Below are positions 43,664 through 52,738 of a DNA stretch of 64,000 nucleotides, piece by piece. Every line of letters starts with the position of its first letter. The first letter of the stretch is position 1. The notes beneath the pieces were generated by a model. The model was not told the DNA's origin and did not search any database. It worked only from the letters and a program-made list of their open reading frames with translations. The translations under genes and the position numbers were made by a program. The stretch lies in the NCBI GenBank assembly GCA_002973635.1, contig CP027224.1, positions 382,501 through 446,500 on the forward strand. The letters run 5' to 3'. This DNA comes from Lysinibacillus sp. B2A1. GTDB lineage: Bacteria > Bacillota > Bacilli > Bacillales_A > Planococcaceae.

Positions 43664-45032
43664 GGCTCTTCACCAAAATATGTGCTTGACTAAGAGCCAT
43701 ACTGAATCCATTCAGCATTGCATTCTAGTAAAATTGTCTCTTTATAGTGCTGCGGATTGCGCGTGAAAAAATGGCGTCTTTGCAGTGCTTTAATGAGATT
43801 ATTTTTCCCTTCTACTGCCGCATTAGTAAAGCGTAATTGATGATAATTACAGATTTCTTCTTGCCAATTGCGCATCGTTAACAGACAGGATTCCACGGCT
43901 GGATGCTTGATGGTAGTACCTTGCGTCAACCAACGTTCGAAGCCTTTTTTCGCCAGTTCATACGTGGAGCTACAGTCGTACCATTCGATAAAGGCTTCTT
44001 TCCAACTGTAGACTTGATGGAGGATTTCAGCGTATTGAAGCAGTCGGTGTAGGCTATTTTTTTCATCATTCTTCAATTGATCACGTCGTTTACCAAGAAT
44101 TCGGAAGTGTTGCTTAAGGTCCTTTTTAGCATACGGTGCTAGCTGCTTTTGAACGGATTTTCGTACGGCTTGAAGCGCTTCAGTTACGTAACGATTGACA
44201 TGATAACGATCGGCAATACGAATCGCTTCCGGATACATCTTTTTCGCAAACGTATGATAGGCCTTTGCCAAATCCATGACAATCGCGACAGGCTTCAGCG
44301 CACAAAGAGTAGATTGTGTATTGAAATAGGCGTGTAATTCCTCGATTCTTCGTCCAGGAATAACATCTAAAAATGTGCCACCACGTAAATCGTGGAGACC
44401 CGTGTTATACGTATGCCCTTTACGAATGGCAAAATCATCAATGCCTAGCACGAGATTGTGACACGCCAATGCTTTTTTCTGACAAATTTTTTTGACACGT
44501 GTGGCTTCCTCCATTTTCCATGAACGGACGATACGCGCAACGGTTGTAGCGGGTGTGTTTGCCACACGTGATGTATGCGTGATGGTAGAGCCGATTGCCT
44601 GCTTCGGCAGCGTGGCTTCAAATGCCTTTGTGTATCGTTTTTTCGGTGCCACACACTCATATGCCCATACAAAATGTGCAAAACAAGCTGTACACGACAT
44701 ACGAATGGCAGGTAAATTCAAATAAACAGGGCAACCAAACGCTTCGAGATGACGCACTTTTCGAACATAGCCGATTCCGCGACGAGTCGTATTTTCAAAT
44801 GCACAAATGGGACAGGCCTGTTTAGATTGAATTGGCATGACATCAATGAAAATTTGGTGATTTATTTTAGTGGTTGCGATAATTTTTAGTTCTGGTAAAT
44901 CCCATAAATCCTTGATAGAATAAGAGTGCATCTGTATACCTCGCTGTGTTGTTTGGTCGTACTCTCAACTCTAGCGGATACAGATGTTTTTTTGTATTCT
45001 TTTTTAGCAAGAATAGATTTTGGTGTTGAGCC
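43664..45032 (-). mobile_element. ISL3-family insertion sequence, complete
   Basis: The 1369-bp element is bounded by imperfect inverted repeats beginning GGCTC and sharing CACCAAAAT (GGCTCTTCACCAAAATATG left, GGCTCAACACCAAAATCTA right on the complement). One full-length transposase gene lies inside, and perfect 8-bp direct repeats flank it. It inserted between the catabolic cluster and the Fur-controlled reductase without breaking a gene. Confidence 0.92.
43690..44931 (-). CDS. ISL3-family transposase
   Basis: The 413-residue protein has an N-terminal zinc-ribbon-like Cys set (CPICAFENTTRRG and CTACFAHFVW), a helix-turn-helix (TPATTVARIVRSW) and a DDE domain with the motifs LGIDDFAIRKGHTY, VMDLAKAYHTF and the C-terminal NAAVEGKNNLIKALQRRHF. 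It is typical of ISL3 in Bacillota and appears intact. GAGG precedes the ATG by seven bases. It ends 26 bp before the element's left inverted repeat. Confidence 0.93.
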   Translation of the reverse strand: MHSYSIKDLWDLPELKIIATTKINHQIFIDVMPIQSKQACPICAFENTTRRGIGYVRKVRHLEAFGCPVYLNLPAIRMSCTACFAHFVWAYECVAPKKRYTKAFEATLPKQAIGSTITHTSRVANTPATTVARIVRSWKMEEATRVKKICQKKALACHNLVLGIDDFAIRKGHTYNTGLHDLRGGTFLDVIPGRRIEELHAYFNTQSTLCALKPVAIVMDLAKAYHTFAKKMYPEAIRIADRYHVNRYVTEALQAVRKSVQKQLAPYAKKDLKQHFRILGKRRDQLKNDEKNSLHRLLQYAEILHQVYSWKEAFIEWYDCSSTYELAKKGFERWLTQGTTIKHPAVESCLLTMRNWQEEICNYHQLRFTNAAVEGKNNLIKALQRRHFFTRNPQHYKETILLECNAEWIQYGS

Positions 45033-45040
45033 TAAAAAAG
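45033..45040. repeat. ISL3-family element target duplication, right copy
   Basis: TAAAAAAG follows the right inverted repeat and is identical to 43656-43663. Confidence 0.9.
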
Positions 45041-45220
45041 AATAAATAAAAAATTCAAAGTAGTATGCCGATCATTAGCATACTATTTTTTTATTTAATC
45101 ACATCAGGCAATGGATAAAAATTTAATTATGGATTTTTTACGACTGATGAACAAAAAAATATAAAAAGAATAGCAAAAAATACATGTACTCTAAAATAAA
45201 GATTTGCTATCATTTTATTT

Positions 45221-45239
45221 GATAATGATTATCATTATC
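45221..45239 (+). promoter_or_regulatory. Strong Fur box before the NADP reductase gene
   Basis: GATAATGATTATCATTATC differs from the classical 19-bp Fur consensus at one position and contains a perfect Bacillus 7-1-7 box TGATAATGATTATCA (45220-45234). It lies about 160 bp before the TTG start in the otherwise empty gap 45033-45397. Iron-repressed expression of the following gene is therefore very likely. Confidence 0.88.
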
Positions 45240-45397
45240 GTATAATGAGTGATATAGAGGATATATAGCATCTTTAGAGAATTTGGCAAAGGGTGCTTGT
45301 ATTCATTAAAGAAATTGAAAATAGATAGTAAGGAAAATAAGTTGGCATATTTCATTTATCGAAATATGTTGTGACACAGAGGAAAGGGTGTACGTAA

Positions 45398-46450
45398 TTG
45401 TTAGAACAAGAATTATTTGATGTAACTATAATTGGCGGTGGTCCAGCAGGTTTATATTCAGCATTTTATAGTGGTTTACGTGAGATGAAAACAAAGCTTA
45501 TTGAATCACAGCCTCAGCTTGGTGGGAAAATTCATGTCTATCCAGAAAAAATGATTTGGGACGTTGGTGGCGTAACACCAATTACAGGAGGACAGTTAAT
45601 TGAACAATTAATCGAACAGGCAATGACCTTCAATCCTTCTGTGTACACAAATGAGAAAGTAACTACCATTTCTAAAAATGAAGAAGGAAATTTCGTTATT
45701 ACTGCCGAATCTGGCAATATTCACTATTCAAAGACAGTGATAGTTGCTATCGGTGGCGGTATTTTAAACCCTCAACGAATAGAGATTGAGGGAGCAGAGC
45801 GATTTGAGGTATCCAATTTAAATTATACGATTAAATCCTATGAAAAATTTAAGGATAAGGCTGTAATTATTTCAGGTGGTGGCAATACGGCAGTAGACTG
45901 GGCGCTGGAGTTAATGGAAGTTGCCTCTAAAGTATATTTAACGTATCGCAAGGATACACTTTCTGCACATGAGGCTCAAATTACTGAGCTATTAACTAGC
46001 ACAATAGAATGTCATTTTAATTCTGAAATTACGAAGCTTATTGCAGACGATGAAGAGGGCATGATTAAAGCTGTTTCCCTAACAAATTATGAAACAGGGC
46101 AAGTGAATGAAATTCCAGTTGATGAAGTAGTCATTAGTCACGGCTATGTTAGAGATAAGGAGCTATTGGATAATAGTCCATTAGATATTGAGCGAAAAAA
46201 TGATTATTTTATTGCTGGAACGATTCATAGTGAATCCTCTATTCCTGGTCTTTATGCTGCTGGAGATATTTTGCAGCATGATGGTAAAATTCATTTAATT
46301 GCAGCTACTTTCCATGATGCCCTTCATGCAGTAAATAGTGCGAAAAAATACATTCAACCAGATGCCTCAGAGGGTGGCATTGTTTCCTCACATAATGATA
46401 TTTTCAAACAACGTAATCGTTTGCTCTTAAAGGAAAGCTTAAAGCGATAA
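45398..46450 (+). CDS. Ferredoxin/flavodoxin-NADP reductase, Fur-controlled (YcgT/IruO-like)
   Basis: The 350-residue flavoprotein has an FAD motif TIIGGGPAGLYSAFYSGLR, an NADPH motif IISGGGNTAVDWALEL and the FAD contact GLYAAGDI. It is thioredoxin-reductase-like but lacks the CxxC redox pair, as in YumC/YcgT ferredoxin-NADP reductases of Bacillus and IruO of Staphylococcus, which supply electrons for iron release from siderophores or haem. A strong Fur box upstream fits this. The start is TTG 45398. IS1182 lies 36 bp after the stop. Confidence 0.9.
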   Translation: MLEQELFDVTIIGGGPAGLYSAFYSGLREMKTKLIESQPQLGGKIHVYPEKMIWDVGGVTPITGGQLIEQLIEQAMTFNPSVYTNEKVTTISKNEEGNFVITAESGNIHYSKTVIVAIGGGILNPQRIEIEGAERFEVSNLNYTIKSYEKFKDKAVIISGGGNTAVDWALELMEVASKVYLTYRKDTLSAHEAQITELLTSTIECHFNSEITKLIADDEEGMIKAVSLTNYETGQVNEIPVDEVVISHGYVRDKELLDNSPLDIERKNDYFIAGTIHSESSIPGLYAAGDILQHDGKIHLIAATFHDALHAVNSAKKYIQPDASEGGIVSSHNDIFKQRNRLLLKESLKR

Positions 46451-46505
46451 ATGTATTATTTTAAAAGTAGGCGAGTATACATCATGGGGGCTGTCCTAAA
46501 AGTCC

Positions 46506-48239
46506 CTAAATAAAAAGGTCGATTTGGAAAACGAGTAGTTTTCCAAATCGACCTTTTTCCTTTTGGCTTAAATTAGCGAGGCGGATGCCAGCTACCTTAA
46601 GTAGGTTATGGGCGATTGCTACGAGTCCAAATTCTGTTCGGACCTTAGTTAGCCCACGCAATAAAAATCGCGTAAACGACCGATTGCCCTTGATGTCACC
46701 GAACACAGTTTCGACATCCACTTTGCGCTTCGCATAAAGGGCTGCTTTTTGTTCGTCATCAAGGGCTGCTCGTGCCTTTGCTTTCATTTCTTCATAGACC
46801 GGATTCAAGTGGACTTGACGATTGCCTTTTGCTTTTGTACAAAGCGCTTTCAACGGACAATCTGTACAATCCTCACATTCATAAATTTTGTAGTCTTGTT
46901 CGTATCCTCCGGTATTTTTTCGTTGACTATAGCGTTTAAATATCACCTTCCGATTGTTCGGACAAATAAAGACATCCTCTTCCTCGCGATAGGGCCAGTT
47001 TTGCACCTTCGAAATATCCTGTTTATATTTTTTTGTTTGTTCCTTTACATACGTGTTATACGGAGCCAGTAATTCAAATAGTGGTTCCTTTTCTTCGCCA
47101 ATCGCAAATAAGTAATTTTCTTCACTCGCATAGCCCGCGTCTGCTATCACCTGTATTGGCGCTTTGGGTAACGCTTCGAGTAGTTGTTTCATAAATGGTT
47201 GGAAACAACGTGTGTCTCCTGGTCGTTGAAATAACTCGTATCCGATAATGAACTGATATTGTGTGGCCACTTGTACATTGTACCCAGCTTTTAATTGACC
47301 GTTTTTCATATGATCATCTTTCATTCGCATAAACGTGGCATCCGGGTCTGTTTTCGAATAACTACCACGTTCACCAAGAATTTCTCTTTGCGCTTCATAA
47401 CGTGCTAGTCTTGGCAGATAATCCGTTTCAATCGTTTGGATGTGTTTTTTGCGTTTAGATTTCTCCATTCGAAGTCGTTTTCTTTCCTCTTTGTCCGTTG
47501 TCTGTTCATATTGACCTTCTAACGCTTGCACTTCCTCCGTTAGTTGTTCGACTGTCTTTGCTAGTTGTTCTTCTAGTTTGTCCTCACGTAACTCTTGGGT
47601 TGTCACAGCACGCACATCTTTTATCAGCGATTGGATCTTATCACGTAGCTTTTGGTCGTGATTGGCAATCGCTTTGCCCCATACAAACGAATATTTATTG
47701 GCGTTCGCTTCAATTTTCGTACCATCCACAAACATGTGCTCAAGGTCAATGAATTCTTGCTCCATCAGTTGAAGGAGGAATTGTTCAAACACCTCCTCTA
47801 TGATGGCTGGCATACGAACACCACGGAAATCATTGATGGTACGATGGTCAGGTTCTTGCATGCCTGCTAACCACATAGCGGGTAGACTTTCTTCGACCAT
47901 TCGTTTCATACTTCGGCTAGAATAAGTTTTTTGCGTGTAGGCATATAAAATGACTTTCAGTAACATTTTAGGATGATAAGGGGCACGACCACCACCTACG
48001 TAATGGGAAAATAACAATTCATCTGGAATAGATTCCACCATTTCATCGACCAAACGCGCTACATGATGCTCAGGAATATAGGATTCGATATCAATAATCA
48101 TCATACTTTGACGATTTGTATAAGGCTGGAACACAAGAGGTTTAGGATGTTTCTGAGAGATGCCCGCCTCTGAAATTCCTTCTAGAGTCATTTCCATTTG
48201 CATGTTATAATCTGCTTGAGTAATCATTTGGTTATTCAT
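46506..48239 (-). CDS. IS1182-family transposase
   Basis: The 577-residue protein has an N-terminal DUF772-like domain (GGRAPYHPKMLLKVILYAYTQ and EPDHRTINDFRG) and a DDE domain with VDGTKIEANANKYSFVWGK, VIADAGYASEEN and VETVFGDIKGNRSFTRFLLRG, separated by a charged coiled coil of about 60 residues. It appears intact. ATG 48239 has AAAGGA nine bases before; an upstream ATG would add 14 residues. Its last codons lie inside the left-end hairpin. Confidence 0.92.
   Translation of the reverse strand: MNNQMITQADYNMQMEMTLEGISEAGISQKHPKPLVFQPYTNRQSMMIIDIESYIPEHHVARLVDEMVESIPDELLFSHYVGGGRAPYHPKMLLKVILYAYTQKTYSSRSMKRMVEESLPAMWLAGMQEPDHRTINDFRGVRMPAIIEEVFEQFLLQLMEQEFIDLEHMFVDGTKIEANANKYSFVWGKAIANHDQKLRDKIQSLIKDVRAVTTQELREDKLEEQLAKTVEQLTEEVQALEGQYEQTTDKEERKRLRMEKSKRKKHIQTIETDYLPRLARYEAQREILGERGSYSKTDPDATFMRMKDDHMKNGQLKAGYNVQVATQYQFIIGYELFQRPGDTRCFQPFMKQLLEALPKAPIQVIADAGYASEENYLFAIGEEKEPLFELLAPYNTYVKEQTKKYKQDISKVQNWPYREEEDVFICPNNRKVIFKRYSQRKNTGGYEQDYKIYECEDCTDCPLKALCTKAKGNRQVHLNPVYEEMKAKARAALDDEQKAALYAKRKVDVETVFGDIKGNRSFTRFLLRGLTKVRTEFGLVAIAHNLLKVAGIRLANLSQKEKGRFGKLLVFQIDLFI
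46512..46558. terminator. Bidirectional terminator hairpin at the IS1182 left end
   Basis: Perfect 21-bp arms (46512-46532 and 46538-46558) surround a five-base GAGTA loop, starting AAAAAGGTCGATTT. T-runs lie on both sides. It would stop transcription from the NADP reductase gene reaching the AraC-type gene, as well as terminate the transposase transcript. Confidence 0.88.
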
Positions 48240-48409
48240 TAAAAATCGTCCTTTCTGTTGAATGTGGTCTGGTAACTTCATTTTACAAAAGAGGGCGGTT
48301 TTTTTGTATACAAAAATGGAAAAAGGCTGTACCGAAAAGTCAATTTACATCGACTTTTCGGACAGCCCCTTTTTATTTTTTCAATTTAAGAAAGAAAGGA
48401 TAAAAAGCA

Positions 48410-49222
48410 GTGGAGATGCAAGAAGTTATTCATTTATATACAATGGCACCATTAACATTTATTGATGTCATAACAGAAAAAATATCATCTGAAACAGTCC
48501 TTACAAAATATAAGACAATGAGTCATGTAGGAGGATTGATGTTTCCGATAAATGGTGAATTTGAAGTAAGAATTGATGGGACAGTTTATGTTTTAGAAAA
48601 GGGATATATTATTCATGCTGGTCCTAATTTGCCTATTGAGCGTATTGTTACTAATAATGCAAAACAAGAGTATGCGGTTATTCATTTTAAGCTACCAGAT
48701 GAAGTAAGGGCGATGTATCCTCTTTATAATGGGCATTTTACGTTTAAAATTGGCGATAATATGAAACTAATGAGTATGCTACAGCAATTAATACAAAATT
48801 ATTTCATGCGTAGTAATCTGTCCTTTCTTCAATCGAAGGCTCTTTTCTTAAATATCTTAGAGGAAATTGTGTTATCAGTAAAATTATTGGACTATCAAGA
48901 TAAAAAAGAAAAGATGTCATCTATTATTGAGTATATGCAGGAAAACTATGCAAATAATATGACTGTGCCTGATATTGCTAATCACTTTAATATAGAGCGC
49001 CGTAAGTTTACATATGTATTTGAAAAAAGAATGGGTGTCAGTCCAACAACCTATTTAACAGATTTACGTATTCAAAAATCCAAGCTTTTATTAAGAAGCT
49101 CGGATTTATCGCTATCGGAAATCTCTGAAAAGGTGGGGTACACAGATTATTTTTATTTTAGTCGTGTCTTTAAAAAGGTTACGGGTTTATCACCTACTGA
49201 ATTTCGTATGCATATGAAATAA
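48410..49222 (+). CDS. AraC-family transcriptional regulator
   Basis: The 270-residue protein has an N-terminal cupin-like sensor (about 30-100) and a C-terminal pair of AraC helix-turn-helices (MTVPDIANHFNIERRKFTYVF and LSLSEISEKVGYTDYFYFSRVFKK). The ending VTGLSPTEFRMHMK is standard for the family. The start is GTG 48410 after AAAGGA. It would be the second gene after the Fur-controlled reductase if IS1182 were absent, so a role in iron acquisition is plausible but inferred. Confidence 0.88.
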   Translation: MEMQEVIHLYTMAPLTFIDVITEKISSETVLTKYKTMSHVGGLMFPINGEFEVRIDGTVYVLEKGYIIHAGPNLPIERIVTNNAKQEYAVIHFKLPDEVRAMYPLYNGHFTFKIGDNMKLMSMLQQLIQNYFMRSNLSFLQSKALFLNILEEIVLSVKLLDYQDKKEKMSSIIEYMQENYANNMTVPDIANHFNIERRKFTYVFEKRMGVSPTTYLTDLRIQKSKLLLRSSDLSLSEISEKVGYTDYFYFSRVFKKVTGLSPTEFRMHMK

Positions 49223-49226
49223 CAAG

Positions 49227-49262
49227 CATCTGATGAAAATTAATTTTCGTCAGATGTTTTTT
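49227..49262 (+). terminator. Rho-independent terminator of the AraC-type gene
   Basis: CATCTGATGAAAA pairs with TTTTCGTCAGATG (one G-T pair), followed by six T. Confidence 0.9.
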
Positions 49263-49331
49263 GCATAAAAAAACATAGCTTTTACTTTTTGGGACAACCT
49301 AAGTTAGAAAAAATGGTATGAGGTGATGGCT

Positions 49332-50840
49332 ATGAAAATCGAGAAATCGTCCGAATGGGAAGATGGCTTCATCAATCGATTAAATCATCTTGAGAAATGG
49401 GATAGCTGGACATTATATAAGATGAATTATGACATTGTGCAAATGAAATTGATTCCTGAATTTACGGGATTACAGGCAACAAAATATTTACCTAATTTAA
49501 AACCACTGACTCATCAATTAGAAGCGGCTAAAACAGTAATTGAACGCATGAATGGGAAAGCGATTCTAGGTGATGAGGTGGGACTTGGTAAAACAATTGA
49601 AGCAGGATTGATTTTAAAGGAATATCTTATTCGGGGACTTGTCAAAAGAGCACTTATATTAGCACCAGCCTCTCTAATTAATCAATGGGTGGAAGAGTTA
49701 AATAGTAAGTTTCATATTCCAGCTATAGCCTATAAAAAAAATTGTCCAATAGAGCGCTATGATGTACTTATTATGAGTATGGATACGGCAAAGAAGAGCC
49801 CACACAGAGAGCGTATATATGAGCAGGATTATGACATGATTATTATTGACGAGGCACATAAATTAAAAAATCATAAAACACAAATATATGAATTTGTACA
49901 AAGCTTAAAGAAAAAGTTTTGTCTATTATTAACGGCTACACCCATTCAAAATGATGTTTTTGAATTATATTATCTTATTTCATTATTAAAGCCTGGTCAT
50001 CTAGGCAGCTATGAAACATTCCAATCTGCCTTCTCAGCTAGTAAGCATGATTTAGAGCATGATGATTATTTAAAAGAATTAGTGAATCAGGTGATGGTGA
50101 GGAATAGGCGGGAAGACACTGGCATCGAATGGACACAACGTCAAGTTCAAATAGTGCCGATCCAATTTACGAAGGAAGAGAAGGAAGTATATGATTTGCT
50201 CGGAACACTTCAAAATACTGGCTCGTTCACTAAAATTACGTTACAGAAAGAAATGTGTAGTAGTAAAGAGGCAACAGCATTAACGTTATCGAAAATGCTT
50301 GAAGACCACTCGGAGTCATCAAAAATTGAAGGTATTCTGGCAAAATTGATGGCTTTAGAAGTAAATACGAAGGCGGAGAAAGCACTAGAAATTATTGAAC
50401 AAGCACAGGGGAAAGTAATTATCTTTACAGAATATAGAGCTTCGCAGCTGTATTTGCAGTGGTATTTACATTCTAAGGGAATCACGAGCGTACTATTTAA
50501 TGGGAAATTTAATAAAAGTAAACGTGATTATATGAAGCATTTATTTAAAGAAAGAGCGCAGGTTCTTATTGCAACAGAGGCAGGTGGTGAGGGGATAAAC
50601 CTACAATTCTGTCATCATGTCATTAATTATGATTTGCCATGGAATCCTATGAAATTAGAGCAACGTATTGGCCGAGTTCATCGTTTAGGACAGGAGCATG
50701 ATGTGCATATTTATAATCTTGCTATTGAAAATACGATTGAAGAAAATATCTTAGCATTATTGCATACGAAAATTGATGTTTTTGAAAAAGTAGTAGGGGA
50801 TTTAGATGCCATTTTAACAAACTTTAAAGAATCTGTCTGA
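49332..50840 (+). CDS. yqhH: SNF2-family DEAD/DEAH-box helicase (YqhH-like)
   Basis: The 502-residue protein has SNF2 helicase motifs: Walker A LGDEVGLGKTIEA (about 79-91), DEAH IIIDEAHKLKN, LLTATPIQND and motif VI QRIGRVHRLGQ. Bacillus subtilis YqhH is the same size and is followed by yqhG, as here. It is likely a DNA translocase with no helicase activity of its own; its physiological role is not established. ATG 49332 has GAGGTGA six bases upstream; GTG 49323 or ATG 49326 are alternatives. The yqhG-like gene follows after 16 bases. Confidence 0.92.
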   Translation: MKIEKSSEWEDGFINRLNHLEKWDSWTLYKMNYDIVQMKLIPEFTGLQATKYLPNLKPLTHQLEAAKTVIERMNGKAILGDEVGLGKTIEAGLILKEYLIRGLVKRALILAPASLINQWVEELNSKFHIPAIAYKKNCPIERYDVLIMSMDTAKKSPHRERIYEQDYDMIIIDEAHKLKNHKTQIYEFVQSLKKKFCLLLTATPIQNDVFELYYLISLLKPGHLGSYETFQSAFSASKHDLEHDDYLKELVNQVMVRNRREDTGIEWTQRQVQIVPIQFTKEEKEVYDLLGTLQNTGSFTKITLQKEMCSSKEATALTLSKMLEDHSESSKIEGILAKLMALEVNTKAEKALEIIEQAQGKVIIFTEYRASQLYLQWYLHSKGITSVLFNGKFNKSKRDYMKHLFKERAQVLIATEAGGEGINLQFCHHVINYDLPWNPMKLEQRIGRVHRLGQEHDVHIYNLAIENTIEENILALLHTKIDVFEKVVGDLDAILTNFKESV

Positions 50841-50856
50841 TGTAGGAGGAAAAGCT

Positions 50857-51636
50857 ATGTATCCACAGCAAGTTCATAGTTACTTACGAGAGTTTTTTAC
50901 CGAGAATGATTGTACTATTTTGAATGAGGATCGTCATTATCTTACTGTTCAATTAACAGTAGATATTGATAAAAAAATTATGAACAGGCCTTTTTATTGG
51001 CAATATATAGAGGCGACAAATAGTGAGCCAAATCCTGCACAAGTAACATTTATCACAAATCAAACAACATCTGCTACGAATCTATATGGTGAGGCCATTC
51101 ATTTCGGTTCTCCAAGACTCAATCAGGTTTTTCAAGCAACTAGAGAGCTAGGGGCTTATGTGGAGATGTATGAGGTGGTTGATCCGACAATCGGGCAGGC
51201 TATCTTAACACCGTGGTTAGGCATAAATTATAAAGTATCATATTGCTGTGATCGAACTAAGGAAATGCTCTACTCCTTTGGCATAAATCTCTTAACAGGG
51301 GTTATTAAAAAGAATTTTCAAGAAGCCTTATGTAAAACGGCGCTAGATACAGCTCCAGGAGATAATGTTTTTCATGTGCAACACATTATTAAACCGATTC
51401 GAGCATTGCAAAGACTAGATGCAGCCATTGATGCACTCATAGAACAAGATGATCATTCATGGGCTTCAGAAGCAAAAAAGAGATGGCAGCGTGATCAACG
51501 AGTTTTAGATTATTTTTACGAGGATATTGATGACAAGCCAGAATGCTATGCTATAGAAGTAAAAGCGTTAGAGGAACAATATGAGACAAAGATTAAAATA
51601 GAAATCATTAATGGTGGGTTATTTTATCTATATTGA
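50857..51636 (+). CDS. yqhG: YqhG-family protein
   Basis: The 259-residue protein matches YqhG, found after yqhH in Bacillus: MYPQQVHSYLREFFTENDCTI, LTVDIDKKIMNRPFYWQY and a C-terminal YETKIKIEIINGGLFYLY. It is soluble and acidic, with no recognised catalytic residues; its function is unknown and is best guessed from its helicase partner. In Bacillus subtilis the pair lies next to the glycine cleavage genes, which are absent here. Confidence 0.88.
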   Translation: MYPQQVHSYLREFFTENDCTILNEDRHYLTVQLTVDIDKKIMNRPFYWQYIEATNSEPNPAQVTFITNQTTSATNLYGEAIHFGSPRLNQVFQATRELGAYVEMYEVVDPTIGQAILTPWLGINYKVSYCCDRTKEMLYSFGINLLTGVIKKNFQEALCKTALDTAPGDNVFHVQHIIKPIRALQRLDAAIDALIEQDDHSWASEAKKRWQRDQRVLDYFYEDIDDKPECYAIEVKALEEQYETKIKIEIINGGLFYLY

Positions 51637-51640
51637 GTAA

Positions 51641-51667
51641 GAGCTGTCTAAATAGAGTAGACAGCTC
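51641..51667. other. Hairpin between convergent yqhG and arsR-type genes
   Basis: GAGCTGTC (51641-51648) pairs with GACAGCTC (51660-51667). There is no strong T-run on either strand, so it is a weak terminator at best. Confidence 0.5.
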
Positions 51668-51676
51668 CGTACTACT

Positions 51677-51994
51677 TTATTCTTCCACCATGTTTTGTAG
51701 CTGTGCCAGTTTATTATCCCAGAATAAATCAAAGTACTGTAACCAATCCTCTAGCTCCTTCAGCTTCTCAACATGCAGTGTATAAATTTTTTCTCGTCCC
51801 TTTTTCTGAGACGATACGAGCTCCGCTTGCTCTAAAATAGTTAAATGCTTAACGACAGCGGTACGACTAATCGTAAAATTTTCAGCAATTAGTGAGATCG
51901 GTTTATTACTTAAGGCAAGCAGCTGAAGGACATGACGTCTTGTCGGATCAGCGATTGCTTGAAAGACATCATACTTTACTGCAGGCTGCGTCAT
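51677..51994 (-). CDS. ArsR-family repressor
   Basis: The 105-residue winged-helix protein (DPTRRHVLQLLALSNKPISL, then ENFTISRTAVVKHLTILEQAEL) belongs to ArsR. No Cys metal ligands are seen, as in SdpR/non-metal ArsR members. It overlaps the preceding SRPBCC gene by four bases. The perfect palindrome at 52441-52484 upstream of the pair is probably its operator, making it an autoregulated pair. Confidence 0.9.
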   Translation of the reverse strand: MTQPAVKYDVFQAIADPTRRHVLQLLALSNKPISLIAENFTISRTAVVKHLTILEQAELVSSQKKGREKIYTLHVEKLKELEDWLQYFDLFWDNKLAQLQNMVEE

Positions 51995-52416
51995 TGTGAT
52001 TCTACAGTTTCTTTTAATTTTTGATTAACAATCATTGTCCAGCCACCATCCATATTTTTACGAACAGCTTCAGCTGGTATATTCGCTTTTGGAATAATAT
52101 GTGATGCTTCCTTCCAGCCACCGTGTGTTAACGTAAATTCTGTTTGCTCACCAAGCTCTTTTAGCTCAAATGTAACAAACCAGCCATCAGTATCCCAAAC
52201 GAAACGTACAAAATGGGGAGCATTCACTTGCTCCACTTTACATGGTGAAGGACCAAATGGAGATTGAATCGTAAATTCATGCCCTTCAATTGGCTTAAAA
52301 TCATTTGGCATTAGCCACGTAGCTATCTTTTCAGCATCTGTAACTGACTCCCACACCTTTTCAATTGGTGCATTAAGTTTAATTATCTTCACAATATTTT
52401 CTAGCTTTTCAGTCAT
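51991..52416 (-). CDS. SRPBCC (AHSA1)-family protein
   Basis: The 141-residue protein has the START/AHSA1 pattern (IKLNAPIEKVWESVTDAEKIATWLMPNDF, then FTLTHGGWKEA), a hydrophobic ligand-binding fold. Genes of this type frequently form operons with ArsR repressors. The ligand is unknown. ATG 52416 follows AAGGAG; the open frame begins 33 bases earlier. It is the first gene of the pair and lies 25 bp after the operator. Confidence 0.85.
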   Translation of the reverse strand: MTEKLENIVKIIKLNAPIEKVWESVTDAEKIATWLMPNDFKPIEGHEFTIQSPFGPSPCKVEQVNAPHFVRFVWDTDGWFVTFELKELGEQTEFTLTHGGWKEASHIIPKANIPAEAVRKNMDGGWTMIVNQKLKETVESQ

Positions 52417-52440
52417 TTCCACATAACTCCTTTTTAAAAA

Positions 52441-52490
52441 TACAACCATAAGGTGTTATAAATATATAACACCTTATGGTTGTATGTCAA
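52441..52490 (-). promoter_or_regulatory. Operator/promoter of the SRPBCC-ArsR pair
   Basis: Perfect 20-bp arms (52441-52460 and 52465-52484) surround four bases; the arm on the minus strand begins TACAACCATAAGGTG. A consensus -35 TTGACA (complement of 52485-52490) abuts the palindrome, and a TATATA -10 (complement of 52463-52468) with 16-bp spacing lies at its centre. Repressor binding there would block RNA polymerase. Confidence 0.85.
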
Positions 52491-52738
52491 TTAATTTATG
52501 GAACATCCTTTTAATATGATTCGCATCTTTTCAAAAATGGATACTTAATTTATTTGCTCTATTTAAATTGCTCATGAAAAATCATGTTGACTAGATTCAA
52601 AGTGTACCATTGAATGTATATCCTTTTACTTTACAATAGAAAAATGGATTGGATTTCATAATAAATGACCTTTTCTATAATATTGTCCTTATGGTAGAAT
52701 TATTTTTATAATTTTCAGACGAAAGAGGAGGGCTTGAA

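Larger units (their letters stand above)
46487..48369 (-). mobile_element. IS1182-family insertion sequence, complete
   Basis: The 1883-bp element has ends GGGGCTGTCC(T/G)AAAAGTC in inverted orientation, typical of IS1182. One long transposase gene is inside. The left end carries a 21-bp perfect hairpin and the right end a 10-bp one. No direct repeat longer than two or three bases was found at the ends. It separates the Fur-controlled reductase gene from the AraC-type gene. Confidence 0.88.
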
